A DNA stretch of 64,000 nucleotides, taken from Yinghuangia seranimata (lineage in GTDB: Bacteria > Actinomycetota > Actinomycetes > Streptomycetales > Streptomycetaceae). The notes under the pieces are model-generated. The model searched no databases and was not told where the DNA came from. It saw nothing but the letters and a program-made list of their open reading frames with translations. The position numbers and the translations under genes are program-made. The first letter of the stretch is position 1. Every line of letters begins with the position of its first letter. The stretch is from contig NZ_JASAOI010000004.1 of the NCBI RefSeq assembly GCF_029953285.1, positions 147,537 through 211,536 on the forward strand. Direction: 5' to 3'. Below, piece by piece: positions 1 through 7,993 of this stretch.

Positions 1-1
1 G

Positions 2-517
2 TACAACCTGGACAGCACGCCCGCGCTCAACGCCAGGCCGCTGGTGCGCGAGCGCCTGTGGGCCGTCGCCCCACCCGACGCGGGCCTGCGCGCCGACGTC
101 GCGGTGCCGTTCGCGGAGGCGGCCCGGCACCCGCTCGTCATGCCCGCGTCCGGACACGCGCTGCGCGGGCTGATCGACGCGGCGGCCGCGCGGGCGCACA
201 CCGAGCTGGACGTCGCCGTGCAGACGAACTCGATGCGCGTGCAGAAGCGGCTCGTCCTCGCGGGCCACGGCTGGACGATCCTGCCGGGGCTGGGCATCGC
301 CGAGGACGTCGCCGAAGGCCGGGTGAGCGCCGCGCCCCTGAGCGAGCCGGAGGTGCTGCGCTCGATCGTCCTCGCGACGCCGAGGTTCGGCCGCACGCCG
401 CCCGCCGTGGAGGTCGTCGCGCACGAACTGGTCCGCCAGGTGAACGCGGCGGTGGCGCGGGGACGCTGGCCGTCCGCCGAACCCCAGGGGGCCGACGGGC
501 CGCTGGACGGGGACTGA
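2..517 (+). CDS. LysR-type transcriptional regulator, C-terminal part
   Basis: The reading frame is open from the window edge, so the start and the N-terminal HTH lie outside. The 171 visible residues look like the second half of a LysR effector-binding domain: a segment with NSMRVQKRLVLAGHGWTILP resembles the part in which LysR proteins test the co-inducer pocket, followed by a short terminal helix. Such proteins usually control an adjacent operon. Here the hydratase/lyase pair begins 190 bp downstream on the same strand. The inducer cannot be told. The family call is fairly safe; the target is inference. Confidence 0.75.
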   Translation, partial: YNLDSTPALNARPLVRERLWAVAPPDAGLRADVAVPFAEAARHPLVMPASGHALRGLIDAAAARAHTELDVAVQTNSMRVQKRLVLAGHGWTILPGLGIAEDVAEGRVSAAPLSEPEVLRSIVLATPRFGRTPPAVEVVAHELVRQVNAAVARGRWPSAEPQGADGPLDGD

Positions 518-707
518 GGCCCTTCCGCCCGTTCGCGCCGCGCGGGCGCGCCGGACGACGGAGCCCGGCCGCCCGCCATGCGCGGTCATCATGCAGACAT
601 CACGCCTTTCTATTGTTCAAACCGGCTCGTCGGCGCCCATGATCACGGGTGGGTGGTCCACCACCCCTCGCGCTGCACGAATCCGTACCTCGCCGCCGGA
701 GGCGCCG

Positions 708-1607
708 ATGCCCCCCGCTCCCGACGCCGGCTCCGACGCCGGGTCCGAAGCCGTTCCGCTCGGCTCGTACGTGGAGTCGTGGAACCCCGGACCGGTCACG
801 GACCACGACCCGCTGCACGCCGAACCGGTGGCGGCGCTGTCGGCCGTCCTGGACCTGCCGGACACCGTCGCGGACGTCGGCGACCCGCTGCCGCCGCTGT
901 GGCACTGGCTGCACTTCCTGAACTGGCCGGCGCAACGCGACCTCGGCGCCGACGGCCACCCGCGGAACGGGCACTTCCTGCCGCCCGTCCCGGACCGGCA
1001 GCGGATGTTCGCCGGCGGGCGCTGCGAGATCGCCGAACCGCTCCGCCTCGGCGAACCCGCCGAACGCACCAGCACCTTGGTGTCGGTGACCGCGAAGCAC
1101 GGACGCACCGGCGAGCTGCTGTTCGTCACCGAGCGCCGTACGTTCCGGCAGCGCGGCCGCATCCGCCTCGTCGAGGAGCAGGACGTCGTCTACCGGTCGG
1201 GACGTGGCGCGGCACGGCACCCGAGCGGACTCGACGGGTCCGCCGCCCCCGAATCCGGCGACCCGTGGCGGCTGCCGCTGCGCCCGGACCCGGCGCTCCT
1301 GTTCCGCGTCAGCGCGCTGACCGCGAACGCGCACCGCATCCACTACGACGCCCCCTACTGCCGCGAGGAAGAGGGGTACCCGGGCCCGGTCGTCCACGGG
1401 CCGCTGCTCGCACTGCTCATGTACGAGCTGCCGCGCCGCCACGCCCCCGCGCGGCGGGTGCGCGGCCTGTCCTACCGGCTCCGGACGCCCGTGTTCGCCG
1501 GTGAGCGGCTGGTCGCCTGCGGCACACCGTCCGACGGGCGTGCCACGATGCGCGTCGCCACCCACCGTGACGGCGAACACGCCACGGCAGAGGCGACGTT
1601 CGCATGA
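708..1607 (+). CDS. FAS1-like / MaoC-type hydratase (mesaconyl-CoA or itaconyl-CoA hydratase-like)
   Basis: A 299-residue double hot-dog protein. The N-terminal half (about 10-165) resembles the FAS1-like dehydratase domain. The C-terminal half carries the hydratase signature: NAHRIHYD at 207-214, then VVHGP at 228-232. The start is set at the ATG preceded by GGAGG at 698-702; the frame is open further upstream, to 591, but without a ribosome site. Its stop overlaps the CitE-like gene (ATGA), so the two are translationally coupled. In known pairs of this kind a hydratase makes (S)-citramalyl-CoA and a CitE-type lyase splits it into acetyl-CoA and pyruvate. That assignment here is inference from the pairing; hydration of another enoyl-CoA is possible. 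Confidence 0.72.
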   Translation: MPPAPDAGSDAGSEAVPLGSYVESWNPGPVTDHDPLHAEPVAALSAVLDLPDTVADVGDPLPPLWHWLHFLNWPAQRDLGADGHPRNGHFLPPVPDRQRMFAGGRCEIAEPLRLGEPAERTSTLVSVTAKHGRTGELLFVTERRTFRQRGRIRLVEEQDVVYRSGRGAARHPSGLDGSAAPESGDPWRLPLRPDPALLFRVSALTANAHRIHYDAPYCREEEGYPGPVVHGPLLALLMYELPRRHAPARRVRGLSYRLRTPVFAGERLVACGTPSDGRATMRVATHRDGEHATAEATFA

Positions 1608-2431
1608 CCGCCGCCCGCGACCGTGTCGCCGCCGCCAGAAGCCTGCTCTTCGTGCCCGGCGACCGGCCCGACCGCTTCGACAAGGCGGCGTCCTCCGGCG
1701 CCGACCTGGTCGTCGTCGACCTCGAGGACGCCGTGGCCGCCGCCGACAAGGACGCGGCCCGCGACCACGCCGCAGCCTGGCTCGCCCACGGCAACCGGGC
1801 GATCGTACGGATCAACGCGCCCGGAACGCCGTGGTCCGATGCCGACCTGGCCATGGCGGCCGGGTACGGCTGCCCGGTGATGGTGCCCAAGGCCGAGGAC
1901 CCCGCCGTGCTCGCGGACCTCGCCGCCCGTACGGCCGGCCGGTTCGACCTCGTCCCGCTCGTGGAAACGGCGCTCGGCGTCGAACGCGCCTACGAGGTGT
2001 GCTCCACGCCGGGCGCCGTCCGCGCGGCGTTCGGCAACGTCGACCTTTCGGCGCAGCTCGGCATCGCGCACGACGACCACACGGCGCTCGCGTATGCGCG
2101 CTCGCGCCTGGTCGCCGCGTCCGCCGCGGCCGGCATCGCCTCACCGGTCGACGGCGTCACCACCGCGGTACGCGACGCCGACGCGCTGCGCGCGGACGTC
2201 GCCCACGCCCGGCGGCTGGGCTTCACCGGCAAGTTGTGCATCCACCCGGCCCAACTGGCCGGCGTCGCGACGGGGTTCATACCGTCGGCGGAGGAAGTGC
2301 GGTGGGCGGAACGCGTCCTCGCGGCGGGGGAGTCCGTCACGGCCGTCGACGGCCAGATGGTCGACAAGCCCGTGCTGGAACGCGCCCGACGCGTCCTCGC
2401 GGCGGCGGGGGAGCGGCGCGCCGGGCGCTGA
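1604..2431 (+). CDS. CitE-like CoA ester lyase (HpcH/HpaI family)
   Basis: A 275-residue TIM-barrel lyase. It shows the typical opening LLFVPGDRPDRF (14-25), the DLEDAV metal and substrate loop (39-44), VPKAEDP and a VETALGV segment containing the conserved glutamate. The stand-alone length matches citramalyl-CoA lyases or malyl-CoA thioesterase-like CitE proteins rather than the citrate-lyase beta subunit, since no alpha or gamma subunit genes lie nearby. It starts within the stop of the hydratase gene, so both form one transcript ending at the hairpin at 2460-2493. Expected reaction: retro-Claisen cleavage of a 3-hydroxy-3-methyl dicarboxylyl-CoA. Malyl-CoA or methylmalyl-CoA are alternatives. 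Confidence 0.78.
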   Translation: MTAARDRVAAARSLLFVPGDRPDRFDKAASSGADLVVVDLEDAVAAADKDAARDHAAAWLAHGNRAIVRINAPGTPWSDADLAMAAGYGCPVMVPKAEDPAVLADLAARTAGRFDLVPLVETALGVERAYEVCSTPGAVRAAFGNVDLSAQLGIAHDDHTALAYARSRLVAASAAAGIASPVDGVTTAVRDADALRADVAHARRLGFTGKLCIHPAQLAGVATGFIPSAEEVRWAERVLAAGESVTAVDGQMVDKPVLERARRVLAAAGERRAGR

Positions 2432-2459
2432 CGGCGGGGAAACCCGTACCCGGGACACG

Positions 2460-2493
2460 ACGAAGGGGCCTCCCGCGCGGGAGGCCCCTTCGT
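2460..2493. terminator. Bidirectional terminator hairpin between convergent genes
   Basis: A perfect 15-bp stem (2460-2474 with 2479-2493) closed by a GCGC loop lies between the convergent CitE-like gene and the acyl-CoA dehydrogenase gene. It should serve both strands. Confidence 0.85.
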
Positions 2494-2513
2494 ACGCCGT
2501 CAACCGTGCCGGT

Positions 2514-3665
2514 TCACCGCGAGACGCGGTTGCGCGCGACGAGCTGCTTGGCGATGACGTTGCGCTGGATCTCATTGGTGCCCTCGCCCACGATCATGAG
2601 CGGGGCGTCGCGGAAGTAGCGCTCGACGTCGAACTCCGACGAGTACCCGTAACCGCCGTGGATACGCACGGCGTTGAGCGCGATCTCCATGGCCGTCTCG
2701 GACGCGAACAGCTTGGCCATGCCGGCCTCCATGTCCACGCGGTCGCCTTCGTCGTACCGCTGGGCCGCGAACAGCGTGAGCTGCCGGGCGGCTTCGAGCT
2801 TGGTGGCCATGTCGGCGAGGTAGTTGCCGATCGACTGGTGCTTCCAGATCGGCTGCCCGAAGGACTCCCGTTCCTGGGCGTAGCGCAGCGAGTCCTCCAG
2901 CGCGGCCCGCCCGACGCCGAGCGCGCGGGCGGCCACCTGGAGCCGGCCGACCTCGAGCCCGCGCATCATCTGCGGGAAGCCCTCGCCCTCCTTGGTCCCG
3001 AGCAGGGCGTCCGCGGGGACGCGCATGTCCTCGAAGACGAGCTCCGACGTCTCGACGCCCTTGTAGCCGAGCTTGTGGAGGTCCCGGGAGACCGTCAGGC
3101 CCTCGCCCTTCTCGACGAGCAGGATGGACACGCCCTTGTGGGGCGGTTCCGCGGTCGGGTCCGTCTTGCAGAGCAGTGCGACGAGACCGGAACGCCGCGC
3201 GTTCGAGATCCACATCTTGGAGCCGTTGACGACGTAGGTGTCGCCCTCGGCCCGCGCGACCGTGCGCATGGCCTGGAGGTCCGATCCGCCGCCGGGTTCG
3301 GTCAGGGCCATCGTGGCGCGCAGTTCGCCCGTGGCGAGGCGCGGCAGGTACCGGTCCTTCTGCTCCTCGGTGCCGAAGTCGTGGATCAGCTTGCAGACCA
3401 CGGTGTGGCCGCCCATCGCGCCGGCCAGGCTCATCCAGCCGCGCGCCAGCTCCTCGGTGACCAGCACGTAGCAGGCCGCGCTGACCCGCCCGAAGCCCCA
3501 CGGCTCGGGGACGGCCAGTCCGTAGATCCCGAGTTCCTTCATGTCCTCGACGAGCTTCTCGGGGTAGACGTCGCCCGCCTCGAGGTCGTGGACCACCGGT
3601 TTGACCGCGGTGTCCACGAACCGCCGGACCACGCTGACGATTTCGCGCTCCTCTTTCGAAAGCAC
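2514..3665 (-). CDS. Acyl-CoA dehydrogenase
   Basis: A 383-residue flavoprotein of normal family length. Visible family marks are MALTEPGGGSD (FAD and substrate binding), the WISNA segment, RESFGQPIWKHQ, the GGYGYSSEF helix and the C-terminal GEGTNEIQRN, whose first glutamate is in the place of the catalytic base. It oxidises an acyl-CoA to the trans-2-enoyl-CoA and passes electrons to ETF. The GTG start at 3665 is preferred because GGGGAG and GAAGG lie just upstream. The longer frame to 3716 would begin inside the operator palindrome (3709-3723). That operator ties the gene to the GntR regulon. The acyl chain is unknown; a short branched acyl-CoA would fit the neighbouring hydratase and lyase. 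Confidence 0.9.
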   Translation of the reverse strand: MLSKEEREIVSVVRRFVDTAVKPVVHDLEAGDVYPEKLVEDMKELGIYGLAVPEPWGFGRVSAACYVLVTEELARGWMSLAGAMGGHTVVCKLIHDFGTEEQKDRYLPRLATGELRATMALTEPGGGSDLQAMRTVARAEGDTYVVNGSKMWISNARRSGLVALLCKTDPTAEPPHKGVSILLVEKGEGLTVSRDLHKLGYKGVETSELVFEDMRVPADALLGTKEGEGFPQMMRGLEVGRLQVAARALGVGRAALEDSLRYAQERESFGQPIWKHQSIGNYLADMATKLEAARQLTLFAAQRYDEGDRVDMEAGMAKLFASETAMEIALNAVRIHGGYGYSSEFDVERYFRDAPLMIVGEGTNEIQRNVIAKQLVARNRVSR

Positions 3666-3708
3666 GGACCTTCGCTCCCCTCGACTGGCCACCCGAACTG
3701 CTCGATAC

Positions 3709-3723
3709 TTTATCATTGATAAA
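3709..3723. promoter_or_regulatory. Putative GntR operator, site 1
   Basis: TTTATCATTGATAAA is a perfect 15-bp palindrome 43 bp upstream of the acyl-CoA dehydrogenase start. It is A/T-rich in otherwise very GC-rich DNA. The same motif, in related form, occurs at 5081-5095 and 10077-10090, always in promoters of this gene block. Confidence 0.75.
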
Positions 3724-3761
3724 ATCAGGAGCCGCCTCTGGGGCTCCCCGCCAGGGCCGCC

Positions 3762-5039
3762 TCAGCCCGCGAGCACCGACGCGACGACCTCGCGGAAGAC
3801 GGCGACGGCCTGGTCGAGCTCCGCGCGGGAGACGACGAGCGGCGGCATCCAGCGGACCGCGGCGCCCCGTGCGCCCGCCGTGGTCAGGATGAGGTTCCGT
3901 TCCAGGCAGCCCCCGACGATGCGCTGGGTGACCGCCGGGTCGGCGAACTCGATCGCCAGCATCAGGCCGAGGCCGCGCACGTCGACGACCGCGTCGGGGT
4001 GGGCTGAGCCGACCTCCAGGAGCGCTTCGCGCAGCGCCTCGGCCAGCGCGCGGACGTGTTCGAGCGCGCCCGGCCCGGTCAGCACGTCGATCGTGGCCAG
4101 CGCCGCCGCGCAGGCGACCGCGTTCCCGCCGTACGTGCCGCCGTGCGAGCCCGGCACCCACGACTCCATGACCGACGCCCGCGCGCCCACCGCGCTCAGC
4201 GGCATGCCGGAGGCGATGCCCTTGGCGAGCACCATGACGTCGGGCTCGACGCCGTAGTGCTCGATCGCGAACATCGCGCCCGTGCGGCCGAAGCCCGTCT
4301 GCACCTCGTCGACGACCAGCAGGATCCCGTGTTCGTCGCAGATCTCCCGGAGCCCGCGCAGGAACGCCGCCGGCACCGGCCGGTAGCCGCCCTCGCCCTG
4401 CACGGGCTCGATCACGAACGCCGCGACGTCGGACGGGTGGCACGTCGAGTCGAGCAGCTCGCGCACGCCGGCGAGGCACCGCTCGACCTCCGCGTCGGCG
4501 TCCCGGTCGCCGACCGGGGCGGGGAACGGCGCGACGAAGACGCCGGACGGCAGGGGCTGCGCGTGCAGCCGGTAGACGGCCTTCGACGTGGTCATCGCGG
4601 CGGTGAGGTGCGTGCGGCCGTGGAACGACCCCTGGAAGACCACGACTCCGGTGCGCCCGGTGGCCTGCTTCGCCAGCTTGACGGCGGCCTCGACCGCCTC
4701 GGCGCCGGAGTTGCTGAAGAAGAACCGCTCGATCGACCCGGGCGTCAGCTCGACCAGCCGGTCGGCCAGCGGCTCGAGCAGGTCGTGCTGGTAGCAGTTG
4801 ACCTGCGCGTGCATGATCCGCCCGGCCTGCCGCCGCACCGCCTCGACGACGTGCGGGTGGGAGTGGCCCGTGGAGCAGACGGCTATGCCTGCCGTGAAGT
4901 CCAGGTAGCGCTGTCCGTCGGAGGTCTCCACCCAGGCGCCGGACCCGGAGACGACGTCGAGCCGCGTGATCCGGCTCCAGACCCCGGCGAGCGACGAAAC
5001 GGGCGACACAGGCGGCACGAGGCTGGGCGTGGCGGACAT
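3762..5039 (-). CDS. Class III PLP aminotransferase (GABA / omega-amino acid transaminase type)
   Basis: A 425-residue fold-type I aminotransferase. With the ATG at 5039 as residue 1, it has NSGAE (110-114), SFHGRTH, EPVQGEGGY, DEVQTGFGRTG with the cofactor aspartate at 244, and LAKGIASG with the PLP lysine at 273. The family moves an omega-amino group to 2-oxoglutarate (GABA, beta-alanine or related substrates), giving a semialdehyde. ATG 5039 has GGGAG upstream; a GTG at 5078 would add 13 residues but lacks a ribosome site. The gene is transcribed divergently from the GntR gene across the operator at 5081-5095. In a gamma-glutamylation pathway it would be the step after hydrolysis of the gamma-glutamyl amino acid (PuuE role). 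Exact substrate unknown. Confidence 0.88.
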   Translation of the reverse strand: MSATPSLVPPVSPVSSLAGVWSRITRLDVVSGSGAWVETSDGQRYLDFTAGIAVCSTGHSHPHVVEAVRRQAGRIMHAQVNCYQHDLLEPLADRLVELTPGSIERFFFSNSGAEAVEAAVKLAKQATGRTGVVVFQGSFHGRTHLTAAMTTSKAVYRLHAQPLPSGVFVAPFPAPVGDRDADAEVERCLAGVRELLDSTCHPSDVAAFVIEPVQGEGGYRPVPAAFLRGLREICDEHGILLVVDEVQTGFGRTGAMFAIEHYGVEPDVMVLAKGIASGMPLSAVGARASVMESWVPGSHGGTYGGNAVACAAALATIDVLTGPGALEHVRALAEALREALLEVGSAHPDAVVDVRGLGLMLAIEFADPAVTQRIVGGCLERNLILTTAGARGAAVRWMPPLVVSRAELDQAVAVFREVVASVLAG

Positions 5040-5080
5040 TCGGCGGCTCCCGTCGGAAGGGGGAAAGATCGGCTGCACGT

Positions 5081-5100
5081 TTTATAAACGATAAACTATC
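5081..5100. promoter_or_regulatory. Putative GntR operator, site 2
   Basis: TTTATAAACGATAAA (5081-5095) overlaps GATAAACTATC (5090-5100), giving two overlapping partial palindromes in the divergent promoter between the aminotransferase gene and the GntR gene. Its first 14 bases match site 3 at 12 positions and site 1 at 11 positions. Placement suggests autoregulation plus control of the aminotransferase. Confidence 0.75.
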
Positions 5101-5198
5101 AGAGTGATCGCGCGAGTAACATGTCAGCGACCGGAGCCGATCCGGTCTGGGGGCGCGGACGTCGCGGCCCTCAGTGCGGCCGACGAGATTGCGGAGTC

Positions 5199-5900
5199 AT
5201 GAGCGGACATTTCTCTCCCAGGACACGAGTCCCGGCCCGCAGGGTGCTGCGCGAGGATGTCGCCGACGTGATCCGCAACAGCATCATGGTCGGCGAACTC
5301 CGCCGCGGCAGCCGCCTGGACGTGTCCGGCCTGGCCGCCGAGCTCGACGTCAGCCAACTCCCGGTCCGCGAGGCGCTCATCGCGCTCGCCGCGGAGGGTC
5401 TGGTGCGCGCCGAGCCGCGCCGCGGCTACTACGTCGAGGAACTCGCCCCCGTCGACGTCCTGGACCACTACGAGATCTACGGGAAGATCTCGGGCATCGC
5501 CGTCGCGCGCGCCTCCAAGCTGATGACCGACCAGGACATCGACGACCTGCAGGCACTCAACGACCGCATGCGCGCGGCCGAGGACCCGCAGGAGCAGGAG
5601 GCGCTGAACAACGAGATCCACGGCCGGATCAACCGGGTCGGCGCGTCCCGCCGGCTGCGCTCGGTGCTGCTGCCGCTGTCACACGGGATGGACGTGCGCT
5701 TCGGCGTGATCATCCCCGGATGGCAGCGCAACGCCGCGAACGAGCACGACGCGATCATCGCCGCCCTGCGCGTCCGCGACGAGGACACCGCGCGGGCGGC
5801 CATGGAGCACCACCTCGTGGTCAACGGCCAGCGGGCCGTCGACGCGCTCACCGAGGCGGGCTTCTTCCAGACCGGCGACGAGCCGGCCGCCACCCGCTGA
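5199..5900 (+). CDS. GntR-family regulator, FadR/FCD subfamily
   Basis: A 233-residue regulator with an N-terminal winged HTH (about 16-78, including ELDVSQLPVREALIALAAEGLV) and an all-helical FCD effector domain (about 85-215) with the expected histidine and aspartate ligand positions, which often bind a metal and an organic acid. ATG 5199 is preceded closely by GCGGAG. An in-frame ATG at 5121 is possible but has no clear ribosome site and adds an unconserved segment. It faces the aminotransferase gene across operator site 2. The same motif in two more promoters makes it the likely regulator of the whole block. Effector unknown; a pathway acid or CoA-derived acid would be usual for the family. 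Confidence 0.88.
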   Translation: MSGHFSPRTRVPARRVLREDVADVIRNSIMVGELRRGSRLDVSGLAAELDVSQLPVREALIALAAEGLVRAEPRRGYYVEELAPVDVLDHYEIYGKISGIAVARASKLMTDQDIDDLQALNDRMRAAEDPQEQEALNNEIHGRINRVGASRRLRSVLLPLSHGMDVRFGVIIPGWQRNAANEHDAIIAALRVRDEDTARAAMEHHLVVNGQRAVDALTEAGFFQTGDEPAATR

Positions 5901-5931
5901 CCCGGGTACGGTTCCGGATTCGGATCCGCGT

Positions 5932-5969
5932 CGGGCCGACGCACGCGGCGGTCCGCGTACGTCGGCCCG
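5932..5969. terminator. Bidirectional terminator hairpin
   Basis: A 10-bp outer stem (5932-5941 with 5960-5969) plus a 6-bp inner stem (5943-5948 with 5953-5958) lies between the convergent GntR and P450 genes. Confidence 0.75.
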
Positions 5970-5979
5970 CCGCGCGGGC

Positions 5980-7251
5980 TCAGCGCGCGCCGGCCGGCCG
6001 GTAGGCCGGGTCGAAGTGCACGCGCACCGGCATCTTCTTGATGCCGTGCACCAGGTTCGAGCGCACCATGCTGGGCTCGCCCAGCAGTTCGATGCGCTCC
6101 AAGCGCTCGAGCAGCGCGGTGATCACGATCTTGATCTCCAGGCGGGCCAGCGCGTTGCCGAGGCAGAAGTGCGGGCTGCCCTTGCCGAACGAGACGTGCT
6201 CGACGTTCTTGCGGTGCACGTCGAACACGTGCGGGTTCTCGAACTTGCGCTCGTCGAAGTTCGCGGAGCCGAACCACATCACCACCTTGTCGCCCTCGCG
6301 GATCGTCTGCCCGTGCAGCTCGACGTCGCGGGTCGCGGTGCGGCGGAAGTGCCCGATCGGGGTGGCCCAGCGGAGGAACTCCTCGACCGCGTTCTGCACC
6401 AGCGACGGGTCGGCCTTGAGGTCGGCCCACGCCTGCGGGTTCGAGGCGAGCGCCCGGACGGTGTGCGAAATGGTGTGCCGGGTGGTCTCGTTGCCCGCGA
6501 TGATCAGCAGCGAGAAGTAGTTCTGGTAGTCCAGGTCGGACAGCGGGACGCCGTCCTCCGGGGTGGTGTTGACCAGTTTGGACACCAGGTCGGTCCCCGT
6601 CCCGCCCTTGCGCTGCGCGGCGAGCCGGAACCCGTACTCGAAGACCTCGAGGGCGGCGGGGGAGCGGAACGGCAGGTTGCGGTACTGCTCGGACTCCGGG
6701 CTGCCGGCCAGCACGTCCGTGTAGTCGGGGTCCGAGTTCGCGATCATCTGGTTGCCCCAGTCGATCAGCTTGTCGGTGTCCTCGACCGGTACGTCGAGCA
6801 TCCGCGCCAGCAGGCGGATCGGGATGTCGGCGCTGATCTGCTCGACGAAGTCGAACTCGCCCAGCGCCAGGGCGCGGTCGAGCGTGACGCCGGTCAGCTC
6901 CGTGAGGAAGTCGCCGTACAGCGCCACCGCGCGGGGGCTGAACTCCCGTACGAGCAGCTTGCGCAGCGCCCAGTGCCGGGCTCCGTCGGTGTCGATCATC
7001 GACTTGCGGACGAGGAGCTGCTCCTCGTCGAGCTCCTCCAGCGTGACCTGCTGCTCGGACGAGAACGTCGCGGCGTCCTTGTCCACCGCGGCGACGTCGT
7101 CGTACCGGGTCACGGACCAGAAGCCCTTGTTCCCGTCGGACTCGTCGTTCCAGAACAGCGGCGCCCGGTCGCGCAGCGCGCGGAACGTCTCGTGCGGGGT
7201 TCCGCCGCCGAAGAGGTCGAGGTCGGTGAGGTCGATGTCAGCAAGGTCCAT
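5980..7251 (-). CDS. Cytochrome P450 (bacterial soluble class)
   Basis: A complete 423-residue P450. Visible are AGNETTR in the I helix (252-258; acid-threonine pair replaced by the N-E-T-T form common in CYP124/125-like enzymes), the ExxR motif EFLR (291-294) and the heme loop FGKGSPHFCLG with the thiolate cysteine at 363. It inserts oxygen using electrons from ferredoxin, but no ferredoxin or reductase gene is nearby. Its start overlaps the end of the PuuD-like hydrolase by 14 bp. It is therefore the last gene of the ligase/hydrolase operon and should act on the amine or its gamma-glutamyl derivative. Similarity to steroid or branched-lipid hydroxylases alone would suggest a lipid substrate; the context argues for an amine. 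Substrate is inference. Confidence 0.93.
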   Translation of the reverse strand: MDLADIDLTDLDLFGGGTPHETFRALRDRAPLFWNDESDGNKGFWSVTRYDDVAAVDKDAATFSSEQQVTLEELDEEQLLVRKSMIDTDGARHWALRKLLVREFSPRAVALYGDFLTELTGVTLDRALALGEFDFVEQISADIPIRLLARMLDVPVEDTDKLIDWGNQMIANSDPDYTDVLAGSPESEQYRNLPFRSPAALEVFEYGFRLAAQRKGGTGTDLVSKLVNTTPEDGVPLSDLDYQNYFSLLIIAGNETTRHTISHTVRALASNPQAWADLKADPSLVQNAVEEFLRWATPIGHFRRTATRDVELHGQTIREGDKVVMWFGSANFDERKFENPHVFDVHRKNVEHVSFGKGSPHFCLGNALARLEIKIVITALLERLERIELLGEPSMVRSNLVHGIKKMPVRVHFDPAYRPAGAR

Positions 7252-7993
7252 GACGTTCCTTCGTCGGCTGGGCTCGTGCGGCGCGGTCCCCCGCCGCGGC
7301 CACGAAGCGGGTGAACAGGAGCCGCTGGTGCGGGTCGGTGGCCGCGGTGTCCTCCGGGTGCCACTGCACGCCGAACACCCAGCCGGGGGCCGAGCGGTGG
7401 CGCACCGCCTCGACGGTGCCGTCGTCCGCGTAGGCGGACGGCTCGAGCGCGTCGGCCAGGACGTCGATGCGCTGGCGGTGGTAGCAGCTCACCGGAAAGG
7501 GGGCCGGTCCGAGGGGGTCCGGTCCGAGGAGGACCGGCTCGACAGGCGTGACCTTGTGGACCATGTGGACGTGCCCGGGGGACATGTCCTGCTCCAGGGT
7601 GCCGCCGAGGAGGACGTTGAGGAGCTGGGTCCCGCGGCAGACGGTGAGCACCGGCACCGCGTGGTCGACGGCGTGCCGGAGGACCGCCATGTCGAAAGCG
7701 TCCTGGAGGTCGTCGGGCGGGTCGGTGCCCGGAGACGCGACGGCCCCGTACAGTGCCGGGTTGACGTCCGCGCCGCCCGGGAGCAGGACGCCGTCGTAGC
7801 CGTCGAGCCGCGCCGCCGTCTTCTTGGGGGAGGTCGCGTCGGCGGGCAGCAGGGTGACGGGGTCGCCGCCCGCGGCCCACACCGCGTCGAGCAGCGCCTG
7901 CGCGTTCACGAGGGCGCGGAAGCGCAGCGCCGACGCCGAATGGCTGAACCGGCCGGGGATCGCGATGCGCGGCCGCCGTGTGCACGTGCTCAT
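7238..7993 (-). CDS. Gamma-glutamyl-GABA hydrolase-like class I amidotransferase (PuuD type)
   Basis: A 251-residue class I glutamine amidotransferase-fold hydrolase of the peptidase C26 type. The nucleophile is Cys119 in VLTVCRGTQLLNV; His212 and Glu214 in GVQWHPED complete the triad. The LPGGADVNP loop near 72-80 is typical of PuuD proteins, which cut the gamma-glutamyl bond of gamma-Glu-GABA and similar compounds. It overlaps the upstream amidotransferase by 4 bp and the P450 by 14 bp. With the ligase and aminotransferase it fits removal of the gamma-glutamyl group after oxidation. No synthetase domain is attached, so it is a free hydrolase. Confidence 0.87.
   Translation of the reverse strand: MSTCTRRPRIAIPGRFSHSASALRFRALVNAQALLDAVWAAGGDPVTLLPADATSPKKTAARLDGYDGVLLPGGADVNPALYGAVASPGTDPPDDLQDAFDMAVLRHAVDHAVPVLTVCRGTQLLNVLLGGTLEQDMSPGHVHMVHKVTPVEPVLLGPDPLGPAPFPVSCYHRQRIDVLADALEPSAYADDGTVEAVRHRSAPGWVFGVQWHPEDTAATDPHQRLLFTRFVAAAGDRAARAQPTKERHGPC

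Noticed and set aside
642..670. Short palindrome GGTGGTCCACC upstream of the hydratase gene as a LysR site
   Set aside because: It lacks the T-N11-A form expected for LysR proteins and has no second copy, so it was not listed as an operator.
2572..4479. Long minus-strand frame across the acyl-CoA dehydrogenase and aminotransferase genes
   Set aside because: It is an out-of-frame shadow of two clear genes, with Arg/Ala/Gly-biased translation and no family motifs.
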